A stretch of 7,375 nucleotides of DNA from an uncultured delta proteobacterium (GCA_903893335.1 CAITLX010000390.1:1-7375), one strand, 5' to 3'. Shown: positions 1-7,028, numbered from the stretch's first letter. Notes: a model not told the origin generated them from the sequence alone. A program made the numbers and translations.

Positions 1-3000
1 ACATGCCGAGGCAGGTGCCGCACGAGTTGGTCCCGCCGAGGCTCGACTCGCAGCCGTCGGTGTTGTGCGTCGACTGCTTGGTCGCAGTGGCGTCGCAGTC
101 GGCGTAGAGGAAGCCGCCGACGGTCGTGCAGGTGAAGCCGCAGTAGTTGGTGCTGCCCGTACCGCCGCCGTCGGTGCAGCCCGTCACCGCGCTCGACTTC
201 GTCCCCGCGCCCGCGACGCAGGCCGCCGAACACGAACCGCACGACGACGTCACCGCGAAGTTGGTCTCGCAGCCGTCAGACTGCTTGTTGGCGTTGCAGT
301 CGGTCCACTCGGCGCCGATCGCCGGAGTGACGCAGGCCGAGGTGCAGGCGCCGCCGGAGCAGACGCCGTTGGTCGTGCCCTTCGTCGGGCTGACGGCCGT
401 CGTCGCGACGTGGTTGGTGCTGCACGCCGTGTTGCAGGCGCCGCACTGGGCCGAGTCGTTGGTCGAGTTGGTCTCGCACCCCGTGCTCTGCTTGTTGGCG
501 TCGCAGTCGAGGAAGCCCGCGCTGCACGTGCCGTTGCAGACGCCGACGCCGTTGCTGTCGACGTCACCGCAGGTGCGCGTGGCCATGTTGACCGCGCTGC
601 ACACCGTGCCGCACCCGTTGCAGTTGTTCGGGTCGGTGAGCTTGTTCACCTCGCAGCCGTCGATGTTGTTGCTCGCCGCCGAGGTGGCGTTGCAGTCGAG
701 GTAGCCCGCGCCGCAATTGAACGTGCAGTTGCTCGTGGCCGGGGTCGCCGCCTGGTAGTTGCAGCCGGCGACGGTGGCGTGCGCGGTGCCGCTCGAGCAG
801 ACGCCCGCGCAGGTGCCGCAGGTGGTCGTCGAGTTGAGCGTGGACTCGCAGCCGTTGCCGCCACCCTGCGCCTTGTCCGCGTTGCAGTCGGCGAAGCCCA
901 GGTTGCAGCTACCGCTGCACGCGCTGGTGGCGCAGGTGCCGCCGCCGGTCATGTTGACCGTGCTGCACACCTTGCCGCAGCCGCTGCAGTTCGACCCGTT
1001 GGTCGCGGTGTCGATCTCGCAGCCGTCGGGGATGAGCGAGTTGCAGTTCTGCCAGCTACCGGCGCACGACCCGATGACGCACGCGCCGCCGGAGCAGCTG
1101 TTGCCGGCCGTGTGCTGAAGCGAGGTGCCGCAGTTGTTGCCGCAAGAGCCGCAGTTGGCCGTGGTGGTGGACAGGTCGGTCTCGCAGCCGTCTTGCTGCA
1201 TTCCGTTGACGCAGTTGCCCCAGCCCGCGGCGCACGCGGAGCTGCACGCGCTGCCGCTGCACAGGCCGTGCACGACGCTGTCGCTGCCCACGGCGGTCGT
1301 CGTCACGTGCTGCGTGCTGCAACCGAGGCCGCAACCGCCGCAGTTCGACGAGTCGGTGATGCCGTTGATCTCGCAGCCGTCGACGCGCTTGCTCGTCGTC
1401 GGGTACGTCCCCGTGTTGCAGTTGAAGTAGCCGGTGGCGCAGGTGCCCGACTCGCACGACCCGCTGCCGCAGGCGGCAGGCGACATGTTGTTGGTCGAGC
1501 AGGCAGAGCCGCAGGCGCTGCAGTTGTTGACGTCGCCGTTGAGATTGACCTCGCAGCCGTTCGTCAGCTTGTTGCCGTCGCAATCGGCGTAGCCGCCGGT
1601 GCAGCTGCCGTTGCACACGCCGCTCGCGCAGGTGCGCGTCGACATGTTGTTGAGCGAGCACACGCTGCCGCAGCCGCCGCAGTTGTTCGCGTCCGAGCCG
1701 GTCGCGACCTCGCAGCCGTCGCCGCCGACGCGGCCGATCTTGCCGACGTCGAGCGCGTTGCAGTCGGTGAAGCCCGCGTTGCACGCCTTCGAGCAGAGGC
1801 CGTTGGTGCACACCGGCGAGGTGATGTTGTTCGCGCTGCACGCGAGCCCGCAGCCGCCGCAGTTGGAAACGCTGCTGGCGCCGGTGCCGGAGATCTGAAC
1901 CTCGCAGCCGTCGGTGCGCAGGTTGCCGTTGCAGTCGCCGTAGTTCGCCAGGCACGTGCTGTTGCACGAACCGGCGTTGCAGCTCGGCGTCGCGTGGTTG
2001 TTCGAGCAACCGCCGCCGCACGAGCCGCAGTTGGCGGAGTCGGTGTTGAGGTTGGTCTCACAGCCGTTGAGCTTGTTGCCGTCGCAGTCGCCGAAGCCGG
2101 CGGCGCAGGTGAACGAGCAGGTGCTCGCCGAGCAGGTGGCGCTCGCCGCCACGACGTGCGGCAGTCCCGAGCAGTCGGTGCCGCAGGCGCCGCAGTTGGC
2201 CGTCGTGTTGGTCAGGTTGACCTCGCAGCCGTCGGTCTGCTTGTTCGAGTTGCAGTCACCGAAGTTGGCGGCGCAGGTGCCGGCGCTGCACGACCCGCTG
2301 GCGCACGCGCGGGTGATGTTGTTCGTGCTGCACACCGTGCCGCAGCCGCCGCAGTTGAGGACGTCGCTCGCGCCGCTGCCGGTGATCTGCTTCTCGCAGC
2401 CGTCGGTCAGCTTGTTCGCGTTGCAGTCCGCGAAGTCGGCCGCGCAGGGGCTGGTGCACACGCCCGCGGCGCAGGCGGTCGAGGTGACGTGGTTGGAGCT
2501 GCAGACGTTGCCGCACGCGCCGCAGTTGTTGACGTTCGTGCCGATGACCTGGATCTCGCAGCCGTCGGTCTGCTTGTTCGCGTTGCAGTCGTCATAGCCA
2601 GCCGCGCAGGCGCCCGCGCTGCACGAGCCTGCGGCGCAGGCCGCCGTCACGTGGTTGGTGCTGCACACGGTGCCGCAGGCGCCGCAGTTCGAGACGTCGA
2701 CCGCGCCGACGCCGGTGATCTGCACCTCGCAGCCGTCGGTCTGCTTGTTCGAGTTGCAATCGCCGAAGTTGGTGGCGCAGGCGCCGTTGCAGATGCCCGA
2801 GGTGCACAGCTGCGCGACGTGGTTGGCGCTGCAGACGCGGGCGCAGGCGCCGCAGTTGCTGACGTCGGTCGCGCCCACGCCCGTGATCTGCTTCTCGCAG
2901 CCGTCGGTGCGCTTGTTCGCGTTGCAGTCGTCCCAGTTGGCGTTGCACGCGCCGGTGCAGTTGCCGACCGTGCAGGCCCGCGAGATGTTGTTCGTGCTGC

Positions 3001-5803
3001 AAGCGCCCGCGCACGAGCCGCAGTTGACCGGGTCGGTCTGACCGTTGATCTCGCAGCCGTTGGTGCGCTTGTCGATGTCGCAATCGAGGAAGCCGGCGTT
3101 GCACGCGCCGTCGCAGTTGCCCGGCGCCGAGCAGTGCGCCGTGAGGTTGCTCGGGCTGCACGCCATCCCGCACCCGCCGCAGTTGGGCACGGTGTTGAGC
3201 AGGCCTTCGTCGACCGACCCGTCGCAGTTGTCGTCCAGGCTGTTGCAGACCTCGACCGACGGGAAGACCGACTGCAGACAGACGAGGACGCCCGCCTGGC
3301 AGATCTCGCCGCTCACGGAGCACACGCCGAGCTTGCCGGCCACGGTGCAGACGTCGTTGACGCCGGGCAGCGCGCCGTTGTCGACCGTGCCGTCGCAGTT
3401 GTCGTCGACGCCGTTGCAGGTCTCCGAGACGGCGAACACCGTCTGCGGGCAGGTGAGGCTCCAGCTTCCGCTGGCGTTGACGCACGCCTTGGCGCTCGCC
3501 GCGCACGGGCCGAGCTTGCCGGCGACCGCGCAGGCGTCGCCCACGCTGATCACGTTGTCGATGACGTCGTTGCAGTCGTCGTCGACGCCGTTGCACACCT
3601 CGAGCACCTGACCGGGCTGCGTGATCTGGTCGCAGAGGGTCGAGCCGACGTTGTTCGCGTCCGGGCCGCACCGAACGTGGCCGACGGCGCAGAGGCCGAC
3701 TTGCCCCGACACGGTGCAGTTGATGGGCAGGCCGCCCACCAGCGGGGTGCCGTTGCCCGCGTACGGGTAGTTGCAGAGGCCGGTGCTCGGAGCGCACTGG
3801 CCCGGGCCGGTGTGGCAGACGTCGGGCGTCGTGCAATTGACGGGCTGCGCGCCGGTGCACTGCTGCGAGGCGTTGCAGACCTCGCCCGTGGTGCAGAGGG
3901 CGCCGTCTTCGCAGGGGAAGTTCACGGCGACCGCGCCGCAGACGCCGTCCTGCGCCGCGCCGCGCGCGACGCTGCAAGCCTGGCAGTTGCCGAGCGTGCC
4001 GCCGTCGCAGGCGGTGTTGCAGCAGACGTTGTCGACGCAGTAGCCGGTCGTGCCGCCGGGCGGCGGCGGGCACTGAGCGTTGACGGTGCAGGTGCCGCCG
4101 AACCACTGGTAGTACCAGCTGTCGTTGAGCTGCGCGCCGGTCGAGTTGGTGCCGCCGAACATCAGGATGTTGACCTGGTAAGGCGCGCTCGCGGCGAACG
4201 ATCGGGCGCCCGGCACGGTCGCCGGCGCGCGCTGCGTCCAGTTGGTGCCGTCCCACTCCCACGTGTCGTTGAGGAAGTTGGTCGCGGCGCTCTGGCCGCC
4301 GAACATGACGACGACGCCGCGGTTGGTGTCGTACGACATCGTCGCGCCCCAGCGCGCCGGGGGCACGGTCGCCGGCGCTCGCGCCGTCCAGGCCGTCCCG
4401 CTCCACTCGTAGGTCTGCGCGTTGCCGGCCGTGCCGTTCGTCGTGCCGCCGAAGAGGACCGCGACCTTGCGCGTCGAGTCGTAGGCGCCCGCGGCGCCCC
4501 AGCGAGCGGCCGGCGCGGTGGTCGCGCAGGCGCCGGTGCAGGCGTTGACCCAGGCGAGGCCGTTCCACGTCCAGGTGTCGCCGTAGTTGGTGGCGCCGCT
4601 GCGGCCGCCGAAGACGACCGTCTTGGCGCTGCCCGCGTGGAAGACTTGAACGAAGCGCTCACGCGCGCCGGGGAGCGTCGAGCTGCACGGGGTCGTGGAG
4701 CACTTCTGCGACCAGGCGGTGCCGTTCCACTCCCAGGTGTCGTTCTTCGCGGCGGTGTCCATGCCGCCGAAGAGCACCGTGGCCTGGCGCGTCGAGTCGT
4801 ACGCGAGGCCATGGTACGAGCGCAGCGCGGGGCGGGTGCCGGTGAGGTTGGTGAGCTTGAAGCGGGAGGTGCCGCCCTCCCACTCGTACGTCGAGTTGTC
4901 GTTGCCCGCCGAGTAGAGCCCGCCGAACATGACCGTGCGCGTGCGCACGGAGTCGTACGCCATCGCGGTGCCGACGAGGCCGCCGGCCGAGAGCGACGCG
5001 GCGCTCTGCTGCGACCAGTCGACGACGATGGTCGCCGGGTCGAGGAGCACGGGGAACGTCATCCCCTTGGTGTCGATCGAGAAGCGCACGCGCTCGCCCG
5101 TCCACTCGAGCGTACCGGCGCGCTTGAGGCCGGCCGCGTCGATGGCGACGGGCGGCGGGATGCGGAAGATGCCGACGTGGCGGTCGTCGTAGAAGTAGAG
5201 CGACCCGTCCTCGGCCTGCTCCGTCGAGAAGAGACCCTGGCCACGCTCCACGCGCCACGTGAACGACGTCGGGGCACGTTCGTCGCGCAGCAGGTAGAAG
5301 GCTTCGACGCGGCGCAGGTCGGTGGCGTACAGCAAGTCCGTCGACTCGTACGCTCCGAGGAAGGCGGCGCGGCCCGCGTCCAGGTCGAGCGGCACGCTGC
5401 GCGCGCCCTCGGCCTTGACCGTCAGGCGGAGCGTGTCGCTCTGGCCGATGGCGATCGTGAAGGGGATGTCGGCCGTCGCGCCGAGCCGGGAGCCGAGCTC
5501 GTCCGGGAGCGCCGAGCGCCAACCTGGCGAGGTCGCCCCGCCGGCCTCGAGGCGCCAGCCGTCGGTCGTCACGTCGAGGCGCTGCACCAGCTCGGCGTCG
5601 CGCGCCGCGATCTGGGACGCCGCGCCGAGGACCTTGCCGGGCGAGTTCGCCGTGGTGAGGTCGACGCCAGCGTCAGGTGCAGAGGCGTTCGCCCCACCCG
5701 GCATGGTGTCCGACGAACAGGCCGCCAGAACCAGCGCAAGCGTTGAGAATCCGCCTCGCAGCGCCCACACGGCGCGCGTCCGCGCCGAAATGAAAGTAGC
5801 CAT
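1..5803 (-). CDS. Giant modular surface lipoprotein: kelch propeller, MopE-type motifs, Cys-rich repeat array (3' end outside window)
   Basis: The frame stays open from ATG at 5803 to the left edge: 1934 codons, no stop. An AAGGGG Shine-Dalgarno lies 4 nt before ATG. Residues 1-29 form a lipoprotein signal: Arg-rich start, hydrophobic stretch, lipobox LAAC with Cys29. Residues ~130-256 resemble the module found N-terminal in secreted RHS-type proteins (FYLLRDERAPTSFTWRVE; FPVLLDPAT). Residues ~280-570 hold six kelch blades, each with an FGG turn, most also with AYDSxR and DTWEWNGTxW. Residues ~571-650 are a Cys-rich linker (CVDNVCCNTAC). Residues 735, 794 and 851 begin three EVCNGVDDxCDGxVDN/E motifs of the MopE metal-binding type. 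From residue 874 there are at least 18 Cys-rich units. All landmarks share one frame. I infer a surface adhesion, matrix or metal-binding role; no enzymatic motif is visible. Relatives in myxobacteria can carry misleading enzyme names, so the domain layout is the safer label. Confidence 0.93.
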   Translation of the reverse strand, partial: MATFISARTRAVWALRGGFSTLALVLAACSSDTMPGGANASAPDAGVDLTTANSPGKVLGAASQIAARDAELVQRLDVTTDGWRLEAGGATSPGWRSALPDELGSRLGATADIPFTIAIGQSDTLRLTVKAEGARSVPLDLDAGRAAFLGAYESTDLLYATDLRRVEAFYLLRDERAPTSFTWRVERGQGLFSTEQAEDGSLYFYDDRHVGIFRIPPPVAIDAAGLKRAGTLEWTGERVRFSIDTKGMTFPVLLDPATIVVDWSQQSAASLSAGGLVGTAMAYDSVRTRTVMFGGLYSAGNDNSTYEWEGGTSRFKLTNLTGTRPALRSYHGLAYDSTRQATVLFGGMDTAAKNDTWEWNGTAWSQKCSTTPCSSTLPGARERFVQVFHAGSAKTVVFGGRSGATNYGDTWTWNGLAWVNACTGACATTAPAARWGAAGAYDSTRKVAVLFGGTTNGTAGNAQTYEWSGTAWTARAPATVPPARWGATMSYDTNRGVVVMFGGQSAATNFLNDTWEWDGTNWTQRAPATVPGARSFAASAPYQVNILMFGGTNSTGAQLNDSWYYQWFGGTCTVNAQCPPPPGGTTGYCVDNVCCNTACDGGTLGNCQACSVARGAAQDGVCGAVAVNFPCEDGALCTTGEVCNASQQCTGAQPVNCTTPDVCHTGPGQCAPSTGLCNYPYAGNGTPLVGGLPINCTVSGQVGLCAVGHVRCGPDANNVGSTLCDQITQPGQVLEVCNGVDDDCNDVIDNVISVGDACAVAGKLGPCAASAKACVNASGSWSLTCPQTVFAVSETCNGVDDNCDGTVDNGALPGVNDVCTVAGKLGVCSVSGEICQAGVLVCLQSVFPSVEVCNSLDDNCDGSVDEGLLNTVPNCGGCGMACSPSNLTAHCSAPGNCDGACNAGFLDCDIDKRTNGCEINGQTDPVNCGSCAGACSTNNISRACTVGNCTGACNANWDDCNANKRTDGCEKQITGVGATDVSNCGACARVCSANHVAQLCTSGICNGACATNFGDCNSNKQTDGCEVQITGVGAVDVSNCGACGTVCSTNHVTAACAAGSCSAGACAAGYDDCNANKQTDGCEIQVIGTNVNNCGACGNVCSSNHVTSTACAAGVCTSPCAADFADCNANKLTDGCEKQITGSGASDVLNCGGCGTVCSTNNITRACASGSCSAGTCAANFGDCNSNKQTDGCEVNLTNTTANCGACGTDCSGLPHVVAASATCSASTCSFTCAAGFGDCDGNKLNGCETNLNTDSANCGSCGGGCSNNHATPSCNAGSCNSTCLANYGDCNGNLRTDGCEVQISGTGASSVSNCGGCGLACSANNITSPVCTNGLCSKACNAGFTDCNALDVGKIGRVGGDGCEVATGSDANNCGGCGSVCSLNNMSTRTCASGVCNGSCTGGYADCDGNKLTNGCEVNLNGDVNNCSACGSACSTNNMSPAACGSGSCESGTCATGYFNCNTGTYPTTSKRVDGCEINGITDSSNCGGCGLGCSTQHVTTTAVGSDSVVHGLCSGSACSSACAAGWGNCVNGMQQDGCETDLSTTTANCGSCGNNCGTSLQHTAGNSCSGGACVIGSCAGSWQNCNSLIPDGCEIDTATNGSNCSGCGKVCSTVNMTGGGTCATSACSGSCNLGFADCNADKAQGGGNGCESTLNSTTTCGTCAGVCSSGTAHATVAGCNYQAATPATSNCTFNCGAGYLDCNATSAASNNIDGCEVNKLTDPNNCNGCGTVCSAVNMATRTCGDVDSNGVGVCNGTCSAGFLDCDANKQSTGCETNSTNDSAQCGACNTACSTNHVATTAVSPTKGTTNGVCSGGACTSACVTPAIGAEWTDCNANKQSDGCETNFAVTSSCGSCSAACVAGAGTKSSAVTGCTDGGGTGSTNYCGFTCTTVGGFLYADCDATATKQSTHNTDGCESSLGGTNSCGTCLGM
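2..3184 (-). repeat. Array of at least 18 in-frame Cys-rich units within the giant lipoprotein
   Basis: Each unit has about eight cysteines in the order NCGxCGxxC - xxNHVTxxC - xxGxC - xxxC - xxGFxDCN - xNKxTDGCE. The near-invariant (D/N)GCE codons appear on the plus strand as ctcgcagcc or variants starting at 3050, 2894, 2726, 2555, 2393, 2222, 2057, 1901, 1709, 1550, 1370, 1181, 1016, 845, 650, 473, 266 and 47. Every spacing is a multiple of three, so there is no frameshift. The even number of cysteines suggests disulphide-stabilised extracellular modules, or metal sites; that is inference. The leftmost unit is cut by the window edge, so the total is unknown. Confidence 0.93.
3206..3253 (-). 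other. MopE-type metal-binding motif, copy 3
   Basis: Residues 851-866 read EVCNSLDDNCDGSVDE. Gly-Val after the first CN is replaced by Ser-Leu, while the acidic and Cys positions are intact. It sits directly before the first Cys-rich unit (NCGGCGMAC, residue 874), marking the join between the two repeat classes. Confidence 0.8.
3377..3424 (-). other. MopE-type metal-binding motif, copy 2
   Basis: Residues 794-809 read ETCNGVDDNCDGTVDN, a near-consensus copy with both Cys and all acidic ligand positions. It lies 59 residues after copy 1. The segment between them has a partner motif VGDACAVAGKLGPC, repeated after this copy as VNDVCTVAGKLGVC, so the underlying unit is about 58 residues. Metal binding is inferred from the family. 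Confidence 0.8.
3554..3601 (-). other. MopE-type metal-binding motif, copy 1 (divergent)
   Basis: Residues 735-750 read EVCNGVDDDCNDVIDN. It matches the acidic C-N-G-V-D-D-x-C-D-G-x-V-D pattern known from the MopE putative metal-binding family. The usual D-G after the second Cys is replaced by N-D, so this copy may bind weakly or only have a structural role. Confidence 0.75.
4090..4966 (-). other. Six-blade kelch propeller region (residues ~280-570 of the giant lipoprotein)
   Basis: Six FGG turns are read in order: VMFGGLYS, VLFGGMDT, VVFGGRSG, VLFGGTTN, VMFGGQSA and LMFGGTNS. Each is followed 8-15 residues later by an aromatic strand such as DTWEWNGTAW or NDSWYYQW. Blades 1, 2, 4 and 5 carry the AYDSxR-type strand before the FGG; blades 3 and 6 have lost it. 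Kelch propellers usually serve as binding surfaces for proteins or sugars. Six complete blades would be enough for a closed ring without help from the flanks. The boundaries are approximate. Confidence 0.85.
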
Positions 5804-5807
5804 TTTG

Positions 5808-5813
5808 CCCCTT
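5808..5813 (-). promoter_or_regulatory. Ribosome binding site of the giant lipoprotein
   Basis: Minus-strand AAGGGG ends 4 nt before the ATG at 5803. It can pair with the 16S anti-Shine-Dalgarno through one G-U wobble. It selects this ATG, which also places the lipoprotein signal at the very N-terminus. The small lipoprotein upstream has no such element. Confidence 0.65.
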
Positions 5814-5899
5814 TTCCCCGCGGAGCCTTGTCCACCTTGGACGAGGTCGACCCGACTCCGTGCGTCGTAACGATGCGGACCCGACTGCGGCCCATAGTC

Positions 5900-5929
5900 A
5901 ATGTAGACGAACAAGCCCAGCTTTGGCAA
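5900..5929 (-). promoter_or_regulatory. Candidate sigma-70-like promoter of the giant lipoprotein
   Basis: Minus-strand TTGCCA (5924-5929, 5 of 6 to consensus) and TACATT (5900-5905, 4 of 6) are separated by 18 nt. Transcription would start near 5893 and give a leader of about 90 nt before the Shine-Dalgarno. The patch is A/T-richer than its surroundings. Direct repeats lie just upstream (5947-5961, 5985-5999). Myxobacteria have many sigma factors, so a box match alone is modest evidence. Confidence 0.4.
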
Positions 5930-5946
5930 GCGGGAAGTTGCGCTCC

Positions 5947-5999
5947 CGCTCTGGAGGGCTCCGGCGAAACCCGCGCAACGTCAGCGCTCTGGAGCGCTC
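5947..5999. repeat. Spaced direct repeat CGCTCTGGAGNGCTC upstream of the candidate promoter
   Basis: Two 15-base copies lie at 5947-5961 and 5985-5999, identical except for one base, 38 bases apart start to start. The second sits on a perfect inverted repeat, AGCGCT-CTGG-AGCGCT (5983-5998). The nearer copy ends about 18 bases upstream of the proposed -35 box, a usual place for an activator site. Operator function is inference only. Confidence 0.4.
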
Positions 6000-6003
6000 G
6001 AGC

Positions 6004-6080
6004 AAAAAACGCCTAACGGCAGCAGTATAGAGGCCGCACGCCCCGCGCGCCGGGCCAAAGGTGGACCCGCGCGCCGGGGC
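6004..6080 (-). terminator. Weak terminator candidate of the small lipoprotein gene
   Basis: A GC stem forms between 6040-6054 and 6066-6080: 14 pairs, two single-base bulges and an 11-base loop. A second small hairpin follows on the minus strand (TGCC-GTTA-GGCG, 6010-6021) and runs straight into six T (6004-6009). The small stem is only 4 bp and the large one is 30 bases from the T-run, so neither is a classic terminator. It lies about 270-340 bases past the stop codon at 6348. Confidence 0.3.
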
Positions 6081-6347
6081 GGTTCGGCGATGGGGCGGGA
6101 GCGCGGCGGCAGGACGCGCCCTGGCCTGGCGCACGTGACGAGCGCGAGCCCCCAAAGGCCGAAGTGCGCCGATTCGCCCCACCGGGCGCGCTCCGCGCGC
6201 GTGGCAGCCCGGCGCTGGTTCGGCGCCTGGGCGCTCGACCGCTGCCCGGGCGGTCGCCCGTCCCTGAATCCCGTCGGCGCTAGCCCGCCCCTAGACCCGC
6301 CGGCGGGCGCTCGCCCCGAGGTCCGTCGAGGTCGCCCGCCGCCCAGG

Positions 6348-7022
6348 TCAGTCGGCGCTGGCGTCGAGGATCGCCGCGTCGGCCGCGGCGTCCGAGCTCA
6401 CGGCGTCGTCCGCAGCGTCCGAGCCCACCGCGTCGTCCGCAGCGTCCGAACCCAACGCGTCGTCCGCAGCGTCGGTGCCGCCGTCATCGACGGCCGTGCA
6501 GCGCCCCGGCCCGTTGCAGCCGCCGTCGGCGTCGTGGTCGCAGCCGCAGAGGGCCGAGAGGCAATCGGTGTCGGCCTTGCACAGGAGCCCGCCTGCGCAG
6601 CGTCCGCAGGTCGCGTCGGGGCCACCGCAGTCGGCGTCCGTCTCGAAGCCGTCGAGGATGCCGTTGGAGCAACCCGGCGAGGCGCAGATGCCGCTGATGC
6701 AGGTGCCATGCACGCAGCTCGAGCTGTTGTCGCACTTCTTGCCGTCGTCGCAGCGCGGACAAGCCGGGTCGTCGCTGCCGCAGTCGACGTCGGACTCGGC
6801 GCCGTCGAGCGTGTGGTTGTCGCAGGTGAAGGTGTAGCCGTCGAAGCCGTCGAACCCGTCGAAGCCGTCGTCGGTGGAGTCCACCGGCGCGTCGGACGAC
6901 GCGTCGACTTCGACGCCGCCGCTTCCGCCCCCACCCGGGGCCGCCGAGTCGCTGCTCGAGCAAGCAGGGAGGCCGAACGCGACGAGGGAGCCGACCAGGG
7001 CGAGGCAAGAAAGGACGCGCAT
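6348..7022 (-). CDS. Small Cys-rich lipoprotein with Asp/Ala repeat tail
   Basis: It encodes 224 residues from ATG at 7022 to TGA at 6348-6350. The lipoprotein signal has a hydrophobic stretch ending in lipobox LPAC, with Cys21 as the lipidated residue. A Ser/Gly/Asp linker contains a DGF triplet repeat (residues 52-63). Two Cys-rich modules follow, at ~67-113 and ~118-159, each with the core (x)LDGxE(S/T)DxDCG and then CxxC, C, C, C. This core is widespread in myxobacterial surface proteins. Residues ~180-224 are an acidic tail of SDAADDAVG repeats. There are 18 cysteines after the lipobox. No catalytic motif is seen; I infer an outer-membrane or periplasmic anchored protein of unknown role. 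Start choice rests on the signal peptide; no Shine-Dalgarno precedes it. The next gene, also minus, begins 544 bases downstream, so the two are probably separate transcription units. Confidence 0.9.
   Translation of the reverse strand: MRVLSCLALVGSLVAFGLPACSSSDSAAPGGGGSGGVEVDASSDAPVDSTDDGFDGFDGFDGYTFTCDNHTLDGAESDVDCGSDDPACPRCDDGKKCDNSSSCVHGTCISGICASPGCSNGILDGFETDADCGGPDATCGRCAGGLLCKADTDCLSALCGCDHDADGGCNGPGRCTAVDDGGTDAADDALGSDAADDAVGSDAADDAVSSDAAADAAILDASAD
6376..6473 (-). repeat. 27-base tandem repeat coding the acidic tail
   Basis: About 3.6 copies of a 27-base unit start at 6376, 6403, 6430 and 6457. The middle copies are nearly identical; the one at 6376 (nearest the 3' end of the gene) has diverged. 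The unit is nine codons and encodes SDAADDAVG, so copy-number changes would lengthen or shorten the tail without a frameshift. Confidence 0.85.
6838..6873 (-). repeat. 9-base tandem repeat coding DGF triplets
   Basis: Four copies of ccgtcgaag or close variants lie end to end and encode the DGFDGFDGFDGY stretch between the lipid anchor and the first Cys-rich module. The fourth copy is partly diverged. It is in frame and may vary in number. Asp/Gly spacing could bind calcium, but no full binding loop is visible. Confidence 0.75.
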
Positions 7023-7028
7023 GATCGA

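Larger units (their letters stand above)
5804..6347. other. Intergenic region between the two lipoprotein genes
   Basis: I see no gene in these 544 bases. Small open frames exist but use AGA, AGG, CTA, TTG and CTT codons, unlike the flanking genes. The region holds, from right to left: GC palindromes just after the small lipoprotein's stop (such as the 12-base one at 6296-6307), a long GC hairpin at 6040-6080, a T-run at 6004-6009, the direct repeat at 5947-5999, the candidate promoter at 5900-5929, and a leader with a 9-base direct repeat (gacccgact at 5849-5857 and 5878-5886). Between 6081 and 6295 I see only GC-rich sequence without clear structure. Confidence 0.6.

Noticed and set aside
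2..3184. A CRISPR-like array, because a short sequence (ctcgcagccgt) recurs about every 156-219 bases
   Set aside because: The recurring sequence is only about 11 bases, the intervals are all multiples of three, and the segments between copies are homologous to each other. It is a coding repeat, not repeat-spacer DNA.
2592..4568. A minus-strand open frame of 658 codons inside the giant gene
   Set aside because: It is out of frame with the kelch, MopE and Cys motifs. Its product is Arg/Leu/Gln-rich, as expected from shifted reading of GC-rich repeat DNA.
65..5746. A plus-strand open frame of 1893 codons spanning almost the whole giant gene
   Set aside because: Its codons lie exactly opposite the minus-strand codons. 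Stops there would need TTA, CTA or TCA on the sense strand, and the sense gene lacks these until TCA at Ser20 (5744-5746), exactly where the plus frame ends. Its product is a monotonous Ala/Arg/Val/Gly string with no domain, while the minus frame gives a lipobox, kelch blades and Cys repeats.
5569..5901. A minus-strand 110-codon open frame overlapping the start of the giant gene
   Set aside because: It is in another frame from the lipoprotein signal and is Arg/Ser-rich with no signal or domain. The ATG at 5803 has the Shine-Dalgarno.
6024..6029. A minus-strand TATACT resembling a -10 box
   Set aside because: No -35-like sequence lies 15-19 bases upstream; that stretch is pure GC hairpin. It is about 220 bases from the giant gene's ATG, and a better-spaced box pair exists at 5900-5929.
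5898..6182. A minus-strand 94-codon open frame in the intergenic region
   Set aside because: It uses AGA, AGG, CTA, TTG and CTT codons unlike both neighbours, has no Shine-Dalgarno I can see, crosses the hairpin and T-run, and ends in the candidate promoter.
6296..6307. The perfect palindrome cccgccggcggg after the small lipoprotein as a terminator
   Set aside because: It has no loop and no T-run on either side, and such GC palindromes are frequent by chance at this base composition.
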